A DNA stretch of 64,000 nt, taken from REBR01 sp033721915 (lineage in GTDB: Bacteria > Pseudomonadota > Gammaproteobacteria > Pseudomonadales > Oleiphilaceae). The notes under the pieces are model-generated. The model was not told the DNA's origin. It worked only from the letters and a program-made list of their open reading frames with translations, and made no database searches. Both the position numbers and the translations under genes were made by a program. Positions 55,137 to 62,614 of the stretch are shown here, piece by piece (the first letter of the stretch is position 1; the number at the start of each line of letters is the position of its first letter). The DNA lies in assembly GCA_033721915.1 (NCBI GenBank), contig JAWWAC010000002.1, positions 62,001-126,000 of the forward strand. Direction: 5' to 3'.

Positions 55137-55409
55137 ATGGACATAATCAGTGTCAACAAATTCAGGGACAACCTGAAAAGCGTTGTAGAGCAAGTCATTA
55201 GCAAACACGAACCCCTGAAGGTGACGCGTCGTGCTGGTGAGGCTTTCGTGGTTATGAGTGCTGAGGACTGGGAAAGGGAGCAGGAAACCCTGTATGTGCT
55301 TCAGAACCAGGACCTGATGCAACAGATTGCGGCCTCCCTCGACACCCACAGCCGTGGCCAGGGATACACACCTGATGATGAGCAGATGAATGAGATCACT
55401 GGTATTTGA
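55137..55409 (+). CDS. yefM: YefM/Phd-family antitoxin (first copy)
   Basis: A 90-residue antitoxin starting at ATG 55137; an earlier in-frame start would cover the operator. The DNA-binding Phd fold is ISVNKFRDNLKSVVEQVISKHEPLKVTRRAGEAFVVMSAEDW, followed by the toxin-binding C-terminus. It overlaps yoeB by 20 bp. A second, clearly diverged pair lies at 58223. Confidence 0.93.
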   Translation: MDIISVNKFRDNLKSVVEQVISKHEPLKVTRRAGEAFVVMSAEDWEREQETLYVLQNQDLMQQIAASLDTHSRGQGYTPDDEQMNEITGI

Positions 55410-55662
55410 GGGCGGCACCTGGGAAGCCTATGAAAAGATGCGCGAGACCGACAAGAGGCTGCACAAAGCACTCTGCAAACTGCTGAAAGAAATGCTCCGC
55501 TCGGAAGACCCATCCACTGGTATGGGCAAACCTGAGCCACTCAAACACAACTTATCAGGCCTCTGGTCAAGACGCATCTCACAGAAGGACAGGCTCATAT
55601 ACCGGTTCGACGACAAGGCCATTTATATTTTCGCCATTGGAGGGCACTACGACCAGCCCTGA
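55390..55662 (+). CDS. yoeB: YoeB-family ribosome-dependent mRNA endonuclease toxin (first copy)
   Basis: A 90-residue RelE-fold toxin. GKPEPLKHNLSGLWSRRI contains the catalytic Glu and Arg, and GGHYDQP near the end carries the His-Tyr pair. It cleaves mRNA in the ribosomal A site. It is preceded by an overlapping antitoxin gene. Roughly 60 bases after it lie GTTAGTG and GTTGAAC words like attC cores, but no complete site could be drawn. Confidence 0.94.
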   Translation: MRSLVFEGGTWEAYEKMRETDKRLHKALCKLLKEMLRSEDPSTGMGKPEPLKHNLSGLWSRRISQKDRLIYRFDDKAIYIFAIGGHYDQP

Positions 55663-55721
55663 CGCCAGAGCGCACCGGCGGACGTTAGTGCGTTGAACTC
55701 GACAGGCCTGTTATGCACACA

Positions 55722-56681
55722 TCAATCGGCCCTTGGGCTCAGACACGGGGCGTCCGAGTTCTTTAAACATTCAAGGCTCTTCAGGAAATCCAGCTCGCAG
55801 CTTATGACTTCGCTGAAGACGGGTTCAAAGTAGGGTTCAAAGTGGTTTGCTTTCACCGTTGCCACCCTGATGTGGGAGTTATTCACCCTGCGGATAACCG
55901 ACTCGATAAAAGGGGCAACCGTATCGTCGGTCGCTCCCAGTATCAGGGCCGGGACTTTGATATCCTTCAATCGCTTGAGAGGACGGTAGGGGGCCATTGT
56001 CAGCAACGAGCGGGCAGCAACACGGTTGTCGTACTTGCGCCCGAGACTGCGCTCCGCCAGTTGCAGCGCCTTGTTCGCATCATCCCGATCCATTGAGGAA
56101 AAGACCCCGGGCGCACTGACAACCGGAATATAGTGCGGCCGTCCCGGTTTCATCCAATCGACCAGCCCCCAGAGGGCGAACCGCATCAAACGCACCGGTG
56201 GCACTGCCTGCACCGCCGCCATGCCATCCAGCATGGGAACCTGGGCGATCACCCCGGCCAGCTCCGGGTGATCCGCAGCCAGATCGACTGCATGGCCTCC
56301 TCCGAACGAAGACCCCCAAACCACGATCCGGTCGGGATCAACGCCCGGCCGGGACTTCAGAAAAGCCAGGGCGGCCTCGGCGTCCCACAGACGCTGGCGG
56401 GCAGAAATGATTTGCCGCGGAAGCCCGGCACTGTCCCCCCAACCGCGGTAATCAAAGGTCATCACCACATACCCGGCCCGGGTGAACTCTTCGTAAAACG
56501 ACACCGTCAGTGAGTCCTGGACACCTCCCCATCCATGGACCATCAGAATGGCTGGCATGGATTCCCGGCGGTCACTCACAGGTCGGTGGAGTGTGGCGGC
56601 GCACCAGGTACCTCTGGAATAAAACCCTGTTCGTTCACTATCGCAAGTAAGGTCCTCGGGGCTGTATCTCAGTGTTTCCAT
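55722..56681 (-). CDS. Alpha/beta hydrolase (dienelactone hydrolase / S9-like)
   Basis: A 319-residue serine hydrolase from ATG 56681 (GGAGAG upstream). The oxyanion segment LMVHGWGGVQDSL, the nucleophile elbow WGSSFGGGHA, the acid in LILGATDDTVAPF and His in VKANHFEPYF complete the triad. No signal peptide, so it is cytosolic. It is not a typical cassette gene and is controlled from a region with strong palindromes, implying a dedicated repressor that is not in this window. Confidence 0.88.
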   Translation of the reverse strand: METLRYSPEDLTCDSERTGFYSRGTWCAATLHRPVSDRRESMPAILMVHGWGGVQDSLTVSFYEEFTRAGYVVMTFDYRGWGDSAGLPRQIISARQRLWDAEAALAFLKSRPGVDPDRIVVWGSSFGGGHAVDLAADHPELAGVIAQVPMLDGMAAVQAVPPVRLMRFALWGLVDWMKPGRPHYIPVVSAPGVFSSMDRDDANKALQLAERSLGRKYDNRVAARSLLTMAPYRPLKRLKDIKVPALILGATDDTVAPFIESVIRRVNNSHIRVATVKANHFEPYFEPVFSEVISCELDFLKSLECLKNSDAPCLSPRAD

Positions 56682-56716
56682 GGTGCGGCTCTCCGGGTAG
56701 AATTTTCTTGTATAGC

Positions 56717-56757
56717 ATTCAAGAAACAACCTTATCACTCTTGAATATCATTCAAGA
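56717..56757. promoter_or_regulatory. Operator-like palindrome and extra half-site upstream of the hydrolase
   Basis: TCTTGAATATCATTCAAGA (56739-56757) is a perfect 8-3-8 palindrome. A further ATTCAAGA half lies at 56717-56724, 33 bases (about three helical turns) from its counterpart. The spacing suggests cooperative binding of a dimeric regulator such as a TetR-type repressor. Regulator unknown. Confidence 0.55.
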
Positions 56758-56857
56758 ATGACCCGAATGACTTCGTGAGCCGGCACATTGGCCAGGAACA
56801 AGCGCTGATTCGAATACTTGCCCCTGTTGGGGGCAGGTCAATCGGTCCGGAACAGAC

Positions 56858-57298
56858 TTAATGGCTTTGTTGCACGGTCCAAGACTCACGCAACGGACCA
56901 ATAACGTCCGCAACTGTTTCAAACGCAGCTTCTCTGGAACAACGGTAATGATCCCTGGCCCAATCCAAAACAATAGGACCTCGAATTTGTGAAGCATGGT
57001 GAGGAAAGTCCTCCAGGTATTCCTCCGTCAGAGCCACGCCTCTTGGGAAAATATGAAAATGCAGTTGAGACTGCTCTTCCCCAAACTGAGCGCAGTAGAT
57101 GCGCAAGGGATTCACGGTTTCTTTCACCAGCCTGGTAACGTTGGCCAACAGAGGGCCAAGGTTCTCAACCGATTGACTGGGCAAAGCATCCAGCGATTGG
57201 ACCGCAGCTAAGGGGGTGACGATCAAGTAGCCAGGCACTGAACAGGAGTCACAGTGCTCAATCACGAAATCTTCTGATCGGCCAATCTCAAAATTCAT
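56858..57298 (-). CDS. HIT-family protein with Q-x-H-x-H motif
   Basis: A 146-residue histidine-triad-fold protein. The motif region reads SQLHFHIFPRG: the first His of the canonical H-x-H-x-H is Gln while the catalytic and third His remain. SVPGYLIVTPLAAVQSLDAL is the substrate-binding strand region. HIT proteins hydrolyse or transfer nucleotides on dinucleotides and AMP-conjugates; substrate here is unknown. It lies within the toxin-antitoxin region on the minus strand. No terminator was clear after it. Confidence 0.83.
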   Translation of the reverse strand: MNFEIGRSEDFVIEHCDSCSVPGYLIVTPLAAVQSLDALPSQSVENLGPLLANVTRLVKETVNPLRIYCAQFGEEQSQLHFHIFPRGVALTEEYLEDFPHHASQIRGPIVLDWARDHYRCSREAAFETVADVIGPLRESWTVQQSH

Positions 57299-57339
57299 CA
57301 GTCCCTACTCGTGCAATACTGCTCAGCACATGCGGTTTT

Positions 57340-57385
57340 TGGAATGGAGGCGAAGCCGCAATGAAAAAGACGTTGCGTAACTAGC
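57340..57385. repeat. attC-like central element, remnant
   Basis: GGAATGGAGGCGAAGCCGCA, then ATGAAAAAG, resembles the centre of the site at 55006 (GAGTGGAGGCGAGGCCG, then TAACGGAAAAG). Outer core boxes cannot be recognised, so this is at best a decayed attC. Confidence 0.3.
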
Positions 57386-57432
57386 CTCGTCCGGCAACTG
57401 CGACACGCTTCTGATGATTGTGGCTTTGTGCA

Positions 57433-57732
57433 TCAAAAGCCCAAAAACAGCATGTCCAACGCCGCGGAGATTTCATCCTGCTGCTCAGCAAGGCTACAAA
57501 CGCCAGAACGCAATTCGCCTTCGGGTACAGCAGCCATGTACTGAGTGGCCATTACTAGCTCCTGATCCTCAATGCTAAATACAGGATTTAGCCGCTGGGC
57601 AGGGAAGGGCGCTGAGGATTTTGGCAACAGCGGGACGACAACTCGGGTGTTCAAGCCGCTGAGAAGGTCTGACTGAACGTCCAGCAGATAGCCGGCCCCA
57701 CCATCATTTTCGAAGATATCGAAACGGGCCAT
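57433..57732 (-). CDS. ccdB: CcdB-family gyrase-poison toxin
   Basis: A 99-residue toxin. MARFDIFENDGGAGYLLDVQSDLL and the RVVVPLLPKS segment match CcdB. The C-terminus is MLFLGF where plasmid CcdB ends in WGI, the gyrase-binding tail, so potency may differ. Its ATG shares one base with the ccdA stop. Confidence 0.93.
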   Translation of the reverse strand: MARFDIFENDGGAGYLLDVQSDLLSGLNTRVVVPLLPKSSAPFPAQRLNPVFSIEDQELVMATQYMAAVPEGELRSGVCSLAEQQDEISAALDMLFLGF

Positions 57733-57977
57733 CAGAACTTCCGGTGCCGTGCGAGAGGCAAACCATTAGCCTCAACGTAAGCGTTCGAACTTGCCAGGGC
57801 TCTGGCATTTTCTTTCAGCCACTTCTCCTGCTTATGCAGTTTCACAGCCTCCGCGATCCCCGCCTCTGCGGACCGTGAGACATTGATTCCCAGGCCTTTT
57901 GCCTCTTTGAGAAGAGCACTATCCAGCGATAGGTTCGTTGGCTTTCGGGTGGATTTGGCAACTTCAGCAGCTTGCAT
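57732..57977 (-). CDS. ccdA: CcdA-family antitoxin
   Basis: An 81-residue antitoxin. A ribbon-helix-helix N-terminus (TNLSLDSALLKEAKGLGINVSRSAEAGIAEAV) represses the operon, and the acidic-aromatic C-terminus (WLKENARALASSNAYVEANGLPL) binds CcdB. An ATGCGCAT palindrome at 58013-58020 lies upstream, a possible operator. The pair runs opposite to the plus-oriented cassette genes on both sides. Confidence 0.93.
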   Translation of the reverse strand: MQAAEVAKSTRKPTNLSLDSALLKEAKGLGINVSRSAEAGIAEAVKLHKQEKWLKENARALASSNAYVEANGLPLARHRKF

Positions 57978-58090
57978 GGTTCAGCCCTCATGCGGAACGA
58001 TGCGTCCATAATATGCGCATGTTATTTGCACATCAAGTTTGCGCGGCGGCAGATCTTTTCGCTGACGTAAGGTAATCCCCTGATTCAGTG

Positions 58091-58168
58091 GCCTAACGCC
58101 CGGCTCACGCGCCGGTTTGTAGCCGCCAAGCGGCGGAAAATCGGTCGCTGTGCAGCCGATTGTTAAAT
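58091..58168 (+). repeat. Integron attC recombination site
   Basis: The site shows all parts expected of attC: outer box GCCTAAC (58091-58097, fits RYYYAAC), inner arm CGGCTCAC (58101-58108), inner arm GTGCAGCCG (58150-58158) with one extra-helical base, and core GTTAAAT (58162-58168, fits GTTRRRY). The centre adds a GCCGC-CAA-GCGGC stem (58122-58134). Length 78 bp is within the known range. The orientation puts the cassette boundary just before yefM copy 2. Confidence 0.72.
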
Positions 58169-58173
58169 CTTTA

Positions 58174-58210
58174 GTTGTACGGCATTGTGAACATGAACAA
58201 CATCCCGTAC
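58174..58210. promoter_or_regulatory. Split YefM-type operator, second copy
   Basis: TTGTACGG at 58175-58182 and CCGTACA at about 58204-58210 face each other over about 20 bases, upstream of the second antitoxin. The same TGTACGG word is used as in the first operator. Confidence 0.4.
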
Positions 58211-58222
58211 AGGAGCAGCCTT

Positions 58223-58474
58223 ATGGATGCCATTAGCTACACAGCCGCCAGAACCAATCTAGCAAAAACCATGGAGCAGGTCTGTGAAGACCATTCTCCT
58301 GTGATCATCACCCGCAGCAAATCACAGTCAGTGGTGATGATCTCCCTTGAGGACTACGAGGCGTTGCAAGAGACCGCCTACCTCCTGCGCGCACCAAAAA
58401 ACGCCCGTCGTTTGCTGGAATCCGTTGCCGAGCTGGAGCAAGGCGGTGGTCAGGAAAAGGAACTTCTTGAATGA
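58223..58474 (+). CDS. yefM: YefM/Phd-family antitoxin (second copy)
   Basis: An 83-residue antitoxin from ATG 58223, which AGGAG precedes; an upstream in-frame start at 58175 would run through the operator. MDAISYTAARTNLAKTMEQVCEDHSPVIITRSKSQSVVMISLEDYEAL is the standard YefM fold. It overlaps yoeB copy 2 by ATGA. Its sequence differs widely from copy 1, so cross-neutralisation is unlikely. Confidence 0.95.
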   Translation: MDAISYTAARTNLAKTMEQVCEDHSPVIITRSKSQSVVMISLEDYEALQETAYLLRAPKNARRLLESVAELEQGGGQEKELLE

Positions 58475-58725
58475 AACTCATCTTCTCCGAGAACGCCTGG
58501 GAAGACTCTCTGTACTGGCAGAAAACTGACAAAAAGATCCTTAACCGAATCAATAAGCTGATCAAGGAAACCAAGCGAGAACCGTTTGCAGGTGTCGGTA
58601 AGCCCGAGCCTCTCAAACACAGCCTCGCCGGTTACTGGGCGCGGCGAATCAACGATGAGCACCGAATGGTTTACAAAGTAACGGATGACGCCTTGCTTCT
58701 CGCCCAGCTTCGGTATCACTACTGA
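58471..58725 (+). CDS. yoeB: YoeB-family toxin (second copy)
   Basis: An 84-residue toxin of classical YoeB length. VGKPEPLKHSLAGYWARRINDEHRMVYKV holds the catalytic Glu and Arg and LRYHY ends with the His-Tyr pair. The stop codon overlaps ATTTAAC (58725-58731), which matches the left outer box of an attC site and is the reverse complement of the core at 58162. Confidence 0.96.
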   Translation: MKLIFSENAWEDSLYWQKTDKKILNRINKLIKETKREPFAGVGKPEPLKHSLAGYWARRINDEHRMVYKVTDDALLLAQLRYHY

Positions 58726-58740
58726 TTTAACGCTGGCATA
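58725..58740 (+). repeat. Half attC (left box only)
   Basis: ATTTAACGCTGGCA resembles the start of the site at 55006 (GTTAACGCTGCCA) and fits RYYYAAC, but no matching GTTRRRY core was found in the next 130 bases. It may be a truncated attC marking the end of the cassette region. Confidence 0.35.
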
Positions 58741-59214
58741 GCCCCCAGAATGCATATAGCCCACGCGACCATAACGAACTTCATTTATTTCCCCAATAGG
58801 TCATAACAGTTTATTCTACGTCACAGAGGTCTATAGGCACGGGCTTAAAGCGCCCTCGGGAAGGCTCAAAGAGATATAAAACCCTCAACATCCGACACCG
58901 GCAATCCTCACCCGATCCCACTACTCCGAAAAAACCATCACTTCAATCGCATATTCCCAATATCCAGTCACTCTGACCGAGTATTCCCCGGATATCCATA
59001 TATGCCGTCGCTTTTACTGGATATTGGGAGATACCAGTCTCCCTGTACGGTCGTGGCTCTCTGTGCCCCCACCCCGTCTTTAACCGTATGCCAACTCAAT
59101 CCCCCACCCAACAAGAAATCCCCTCCAACCCCCGCTACAATCTGTCCCCATCACCGGAACACTCAGCTCCGGAATGCCTCATTCCTTTCACCCAAAACCC
59201 ATCAGGAACTCACC
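58741..59214. promoter_or_regulatory. Long leader before the ABC exporter with 13 bp inverted repeat
   Basis: No supported gene in about 475 bases. CCCAATATCCAGT (58956-58968) and ACTGGATATTGGG (59016-59028) form a perfect inverted repeat with a 47-base loop. The loop itself holds the palindrome GGATATCC (58990-58997), and TATTCCC occurs twice. It could be an operator array or an mRNA structure. Confidence 0.55.
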
Positions 59215-61008
59215 TTGCGCCCATACGCCGACAACGACTACCCCGCCGATCACAGCCCGGACTGGAAGGTGATCCATGGTCTCTGGCCTTATCTGACGGA
59301 GTTCCGGGGGCGGGCCCTGTTGGCGGTGGTTTTGCTGGTGGCCGCGAAGCTGGCCACGGTGGCGACGCCGGTGCTGCTGAAGTGGATTGTGGATTACCTG
59401 GAAACCCACCGGGACCAGGGGGAGATGCTGCTGGCGATTCCGTTGCTGCTGGTGGTGGCCTATGGGCTGCTGCGTTTTGGTTCCACCCTGTTCAGCGAGC
59501 TGCGGGATGCGGTTTTTGCCCGGGTGGCGGAGCGGGCCATGCGGCGGGCCTCACTGCGGGTGTTCCGGCATCTGCACCGGCTGGATCTGGGGTTTCACCT
59601 GTCCAAGCACACCGGGGGGCTGGCCCGGGATATTGAGCGGGGCACCAACGGCATCAGTTTTCTGCTGCGTTTTACCCTGTTCAATATCATTCCCACCATC
59701 CTGGAGCTGGTGCTGGTGGCGCTGATACTGCTGGTGACGCTGGATGCCAGCTTTGCGCTGGTGGTGGTGGGGGCGGTGGTGGTTTATGTGATCTTTTCCG
59801 TGAAGGTGACGGAGTGGCGCACGCGCTTTGTGCGGGAGGCCAATGCCCGGGACAACCAGTCCAACTCCCGGGCGGTGGACAGCCTGATCAACTTCGAGAC
59901 GGTGAAGTACTTCGGCAACGAGGGGTTCGAGGCGCAGCGCTACGACGGGGATCTGGTGGAGTGGGAGAACGCCCGCCTCAAGAACCGCCTGTCGCTGGCC
60001 ACGCTCAACAGCGGCCAGTCGCTGATTATCTCACTGACCATGATCCTGATCATGGCCATGGCGGTGCGGGGTGTGGCCGCGGGGGATCTCTCCCTGGGTG
60101 ATTTCACCATGATCAATGCCTTCATGATCCAGATGTTTGTGCCGCTCAACGCGCTGGGATTTGTCTACCGGGAGATCCGCCAGGCGCTGGTGAATGTGGA
60201 GCGCATGTTCCTGCTGCTGGAGCAGCCGCCGGCGGTGGTGGATGCCCCGGACGCCCGCCCGCTGCAGGTGCGTGGCGGTGAGCTGGTGTTCAAGGACATT
60301 CACTTCAGCTACGACGGGCAGCGGCCCATACTGCGGGGGGTGAGCTTTACCGTGCCGGCGGGGCACAAGGTGGCGGTGGTGGGGGCCAGCGGCGCCGGCA
60401 AGTCCACCCTGGGGCGGCTGCTGTTCCGGTTCTACGATGTGGAGCGGGGCAGTTTGCGGGTGGACGGGCAGGATGTGCGGGATCTGCAGCAGGACAGCCT
60501 GCGGGCGGCCATCGGCGTGGTGCCACAGGACACGGTGCTGTTCAATGACAGCCTCTACAACAACATCGCCTACGGGTGCCCCGGGGCCAGTGACGAGGCC
60601 GTACGCCGGGCCGCCCGGATGGCCCATCTGGACGGGTTTATTGCCTCTCTGCCACAGGGCATGGACACGCCGGTGGGTGAGCGGGGGCTGAAGGTGTCCG
60701 GTGGTGAGAAGCAGCGCATTGCCATTGCCCGTGTAATCCTCAAGGACCCGGCCATACTGCTGCTGGACGAGGCCACCTCGTCACTGGACTCCGCCTCGGA
60801 GCGGGCGGTTCTCGGCGCACTGAACGAGGTGGCCCGCCAGCGCACCACACTGGTGATCGCCCACCGCCTGTCCACCATCCGCGACGCGGACCGCATACTG
60901 GTGCTGGATGAGGGGCGCATTGTGGAACAGGGCAGCCACGAGACCCTGATGGCGGCCAACGGCCCCTACGCCACATTGTGGCGCAATCAGCAGTCACGGC
61001 AGAGCTGA
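59215..61008 (+). CDS. Atm1/HMT1-type ABC exporter (fused permease-ATPase)
   Basis: A 597-residue half-transporter from TTG 59215, with AGGA upstream and the usual family length; the frame is open upstream to 59002 without family-like sequence. Six membrane helices (about 30-320) precede the ATPase: Walker A GASGAGKST, signature KVSGGEKQRIAIAR, Walker B ILLLDEATSSLD, and switch IAHRLSTI. The permease contains NSRAVDSLINFETVKYFGNE, which is diagnostic of the Atm1 group. Relatives export glutathione-linked metal or persulfide species. A glutaredoxin and two GSTs downstream fit that theme. Confidence 0.92.
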   Translation: MRPYADNDYPADHSPDWKVIHGLWPYLTEFRGRALLAVVLLVAAKLATVATPVLLKWIVDYLETHRDQGEMLLAIPLLLVVAYGLLRFGSTLFSELRDAVFARVAERAMRRASLRVFRHLHRLDLGFHLSKHTGGLARDIERGTNGISFLLRFTLFNIIPTILELVLVALILLVTLDASFALVVVGAVVVYVIFSVKVTEWRTRFVREANARDNQSNSRAVDSLINFETVKYFGNEGFEAQRYDGDLVEWENARLKNRLSLATLNSGQSLIISLTMILIMAMAVRGVAAGDLSLGDFTMINAFMIQMFVPLNALGFVYREIRQALVNVERMFLLLEQPPAVVDAPDARPLQVRGGELVFKDIHFSYDGQRPILRGVSFTVPAGHKVAVVGASGAGKSTLGRLLFRFYDVERGSLRVDGQDVRDLQQDSLRAAIGVVPQDTVLFNDSLYNNIAYGCPGASDEAVRRAARMAHLDGFIASLPQGMDTPVGERGLKVSGGEKQRIAIARVILKDPAILLLDEATSSLDSASERAVLGALNEVARQRTTLVIAHRLSTIRDADRILVLDEGRIVEQGSHETLMAANGPYATLWRNQQSRQS

Positions 61009-61009
61009 C

Positions 61010-61249
61010 GTGCGGATTGAGATCGATACCACTGCGGCCCACTTCGTCACCCTGTCCCTTCAGTCACGGAATGTCTCGGTGGTCCCGGTTTCCCCCGTAA
61101 TCGCCGAACTCTCCACCCGCTTTGGCAACGACATGAGCAAAGATCCGGCGGACCGGCGAATCGCCGCCACCGCCGTCATTCACAATGCGCCACTGGTTAC
61201 GGCCGACAGAAATTTACTGGGCAACGACAGGGTGGAGACCCTGTGGTAA
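61010..61249 (+). pseudogene. Truncated VapC-like PIN-domain toxin
   Basis: Only the C-terminal part of a PIN ribonuclease remains (about 80 residues): VVPVSPVIAELSTRF, then DPADRRIAATAVIHNAPLVTADRNLL with the two distal acidic residues. The N-terminal catalytic Asp and half of the fold are missing, and no VapB antitoxin is nearby. It follows the ABC exporter stop directly. It is probably a remnant of a fifth toxin-antitoxin pair. Confidence 0.72.
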
Positions 61250-61342
61250 TCAGTGGGCTCCCAAGGGTGTCAGGACTCCATCGGAGGGGCTGAGGGGCTG
61301 AGGGTCTCAGTGACTCCAGCCCCTGCCATAGCGCCCGGCGTA

Positions 61343-61747
61343 TCAGGCGCTTTGTGGGCTGGCCTCGAAACGCTGCTGCAGCCAGGACTTGATGCTGTCG
61401 GACTCGTACAGCCATTCCTGGCTGCCGTCTTCGTGCTCGATGCGCAGGCAGGGGACCTTGATGCGCCCGCCACCGGCTTCCAGGTCCTTGCGGTTGTCCG
61501 GGTTGTTCTGGGCTTCCCGCAGCTCGATGGGCAGTGCCAGGCGGGCCATTTCCTTGCGCACCCTGATGCAGAAGGGGCAGGCGTTGAACTGGTACAGGGC
61601 CAGTTTCTGGCATTCCCGGGCCACTTTTTTCTGCGCCTCGGGGCTGCGCTGGAGGCCCTTGGGGGTGCTGAGCTTTTCCTGGATCAGCACCACCGGGGTG
61701 AGAATCAGGCGCAGTGTGCGGAAGAAATAACGGATCAGGACTCGCAT
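61343..61747 (-). CDS. Glutaredoxin-like protein with N-terminal extension
   Basis: A 134-residue thioredoxin-fold protein. A basic hydrophobic N-terminus (MRVLIRYFFRTLRLILTPVVLI) may associate with the membrane. The redox CPFC motif sits in LYQFNACPFCIRVRKEMARL, and cis-Pro follows in IKVPCLRIEH. It resembles the N-terminal glutathione-binding domain of GST/glutaredoxin hybrids. It lies beside two GST genes and an Atm1-like exporter. Confidence 0.88.
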   Translation of the reverse strand: MRVLIRYFFRTLRLILTPVVLIQEKLSTPKGLQRSPEAQKKVARECQKLALYQFNACPFCIRVRKEMARLALPIELREAQNNPDNRKDLEAGGGRIKVPCLRIEHEDGSQEWLYESDSIKSWLQQRFEASPQSA

Positions 61748-61913
61748 GGGTCAACCTTGTGCTGTTGGAGGGACTGTTTTGGCGGCTGCATGATAACAAG
61801 TTTAGGGGTGGCAGCGCAGGGTTGCGACAGTCAGGCGGTGAAGGGTGGATCAGGCCGGAGCCGGATGGCCGGAAATGGCCGGGCCTGAGGCCCGGCACTG
61901 GGGTCTGGTGGGG

Positions 61914-62579
61914 CTAGCGCACCACCATGCTTTGGGCGTGACGGACCATGTCGTCCGGGTCCGGCATGGCGTCCGGCAGTTTCACCCCTTTCTGGCAGGC
62001 GGGGCGCTGCTGCAGCTCGTCCATCCAGCGGCGCAGGTGGCTCAGGCCCTCCATGTCCACACCGGACCACTTGTAGGTGCGCACCCAGGGCCAGGTGGCC
62101 ATGTCGGCGATGCTGTAGTCGTTGCCGGCCAGGTAGCGGGCCTCGCCCAGGCGGGTGTTGAGCACCTCGAAGAGGCGCCGGCATTCCTTCTGGTAACGCT
62201 CGATGGCCGGCTCGATCTTCTCCGGGAAGTAGCGGTAGAAGACATTGGCCTGGCCCATCATGGGGCCCACGCCCCCCATCTGGAACATCAGCCACTGCAT
62301 GCACACAGAGCGCTGCCTGGGATCACGGGGCAGGAACTGCCCGCTGAGCTCCGCCAGGTACCAGAGAATGGCGCCGGACTCGAACACCACAAAGTCGCCG
62401 TTGGCCCGGTCCACAATCACCGGGATGCGGCCGTTGGGGTTGAGTTCGAGAAACTCCGGGCGCTTCTGGGCGCCCTTGCTCAGGTCCACACCGATCACGT
62501 TGTAGGGCAGCTGCATTTCCTCCAGCGCCACGGTAACCTTATGGCCGTTGGGTGTGGGGGCGGTATACACATCAATCAT
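61914..62579 (-). CDS. Glutathione S-transferase, YfcG/Nu-like
   Basis: A 221-residue GST. The N-terminal thioredoxin-like domain begins [22 protein letters not shown], as in Nu-class YfcG, which uses Thr and Asn in place of a catalytic Tyr or Ser. [11 protein letters not shown] holds cis-Pro and [12 protein letters not shown] the glutathione site. The C-terminal all-alpha domain ends near 210. YfcG-type proteins reduce disulfides with glutathione. It starts 36 bp after the other GST gene and is probably co-transcribed. Confidence 0.92.
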   Translation of the reverse strand: MIDVYTAPTPNGHKVTVALEEMQLPYNVIGVDLSKGAQKRPEFLELNPNGRIPVIVDRANGDFVVFESGAILWYLAELSGQFLPRDPRQRSVCMQWLMFQMGGVGPMMGQANVFYRYFPEKIEPAIERYQKECRRLFEVLNTRLGEARYLAGNDYSIADMATWPWVRTYKWSGVDMEGLSHLRRWMDELQQRPACQKGVKLPDAMPDPDDMVRHAQSMVVR

Positions 62580-62614
62580 GGCACTGGGCCTCCTTTAATG
62601 ACTGCCTTGGGGGC

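Noticed and set aside
55663..55715. A third attC site after the first yoeB
   Set aside because: GTTAGTG and GTTGAAC words occur, but no matching left box or inner arms could be found at attC-like spacing.
59002..59214. Upstream in-frame extension of the Atm1-like exporter
   Set aside because: The added 71 residues are Pro/Ser/Thr-rich and unlike the family, and overlap the inverted repeat. TTG 59215 with AGGA gives the normal length.
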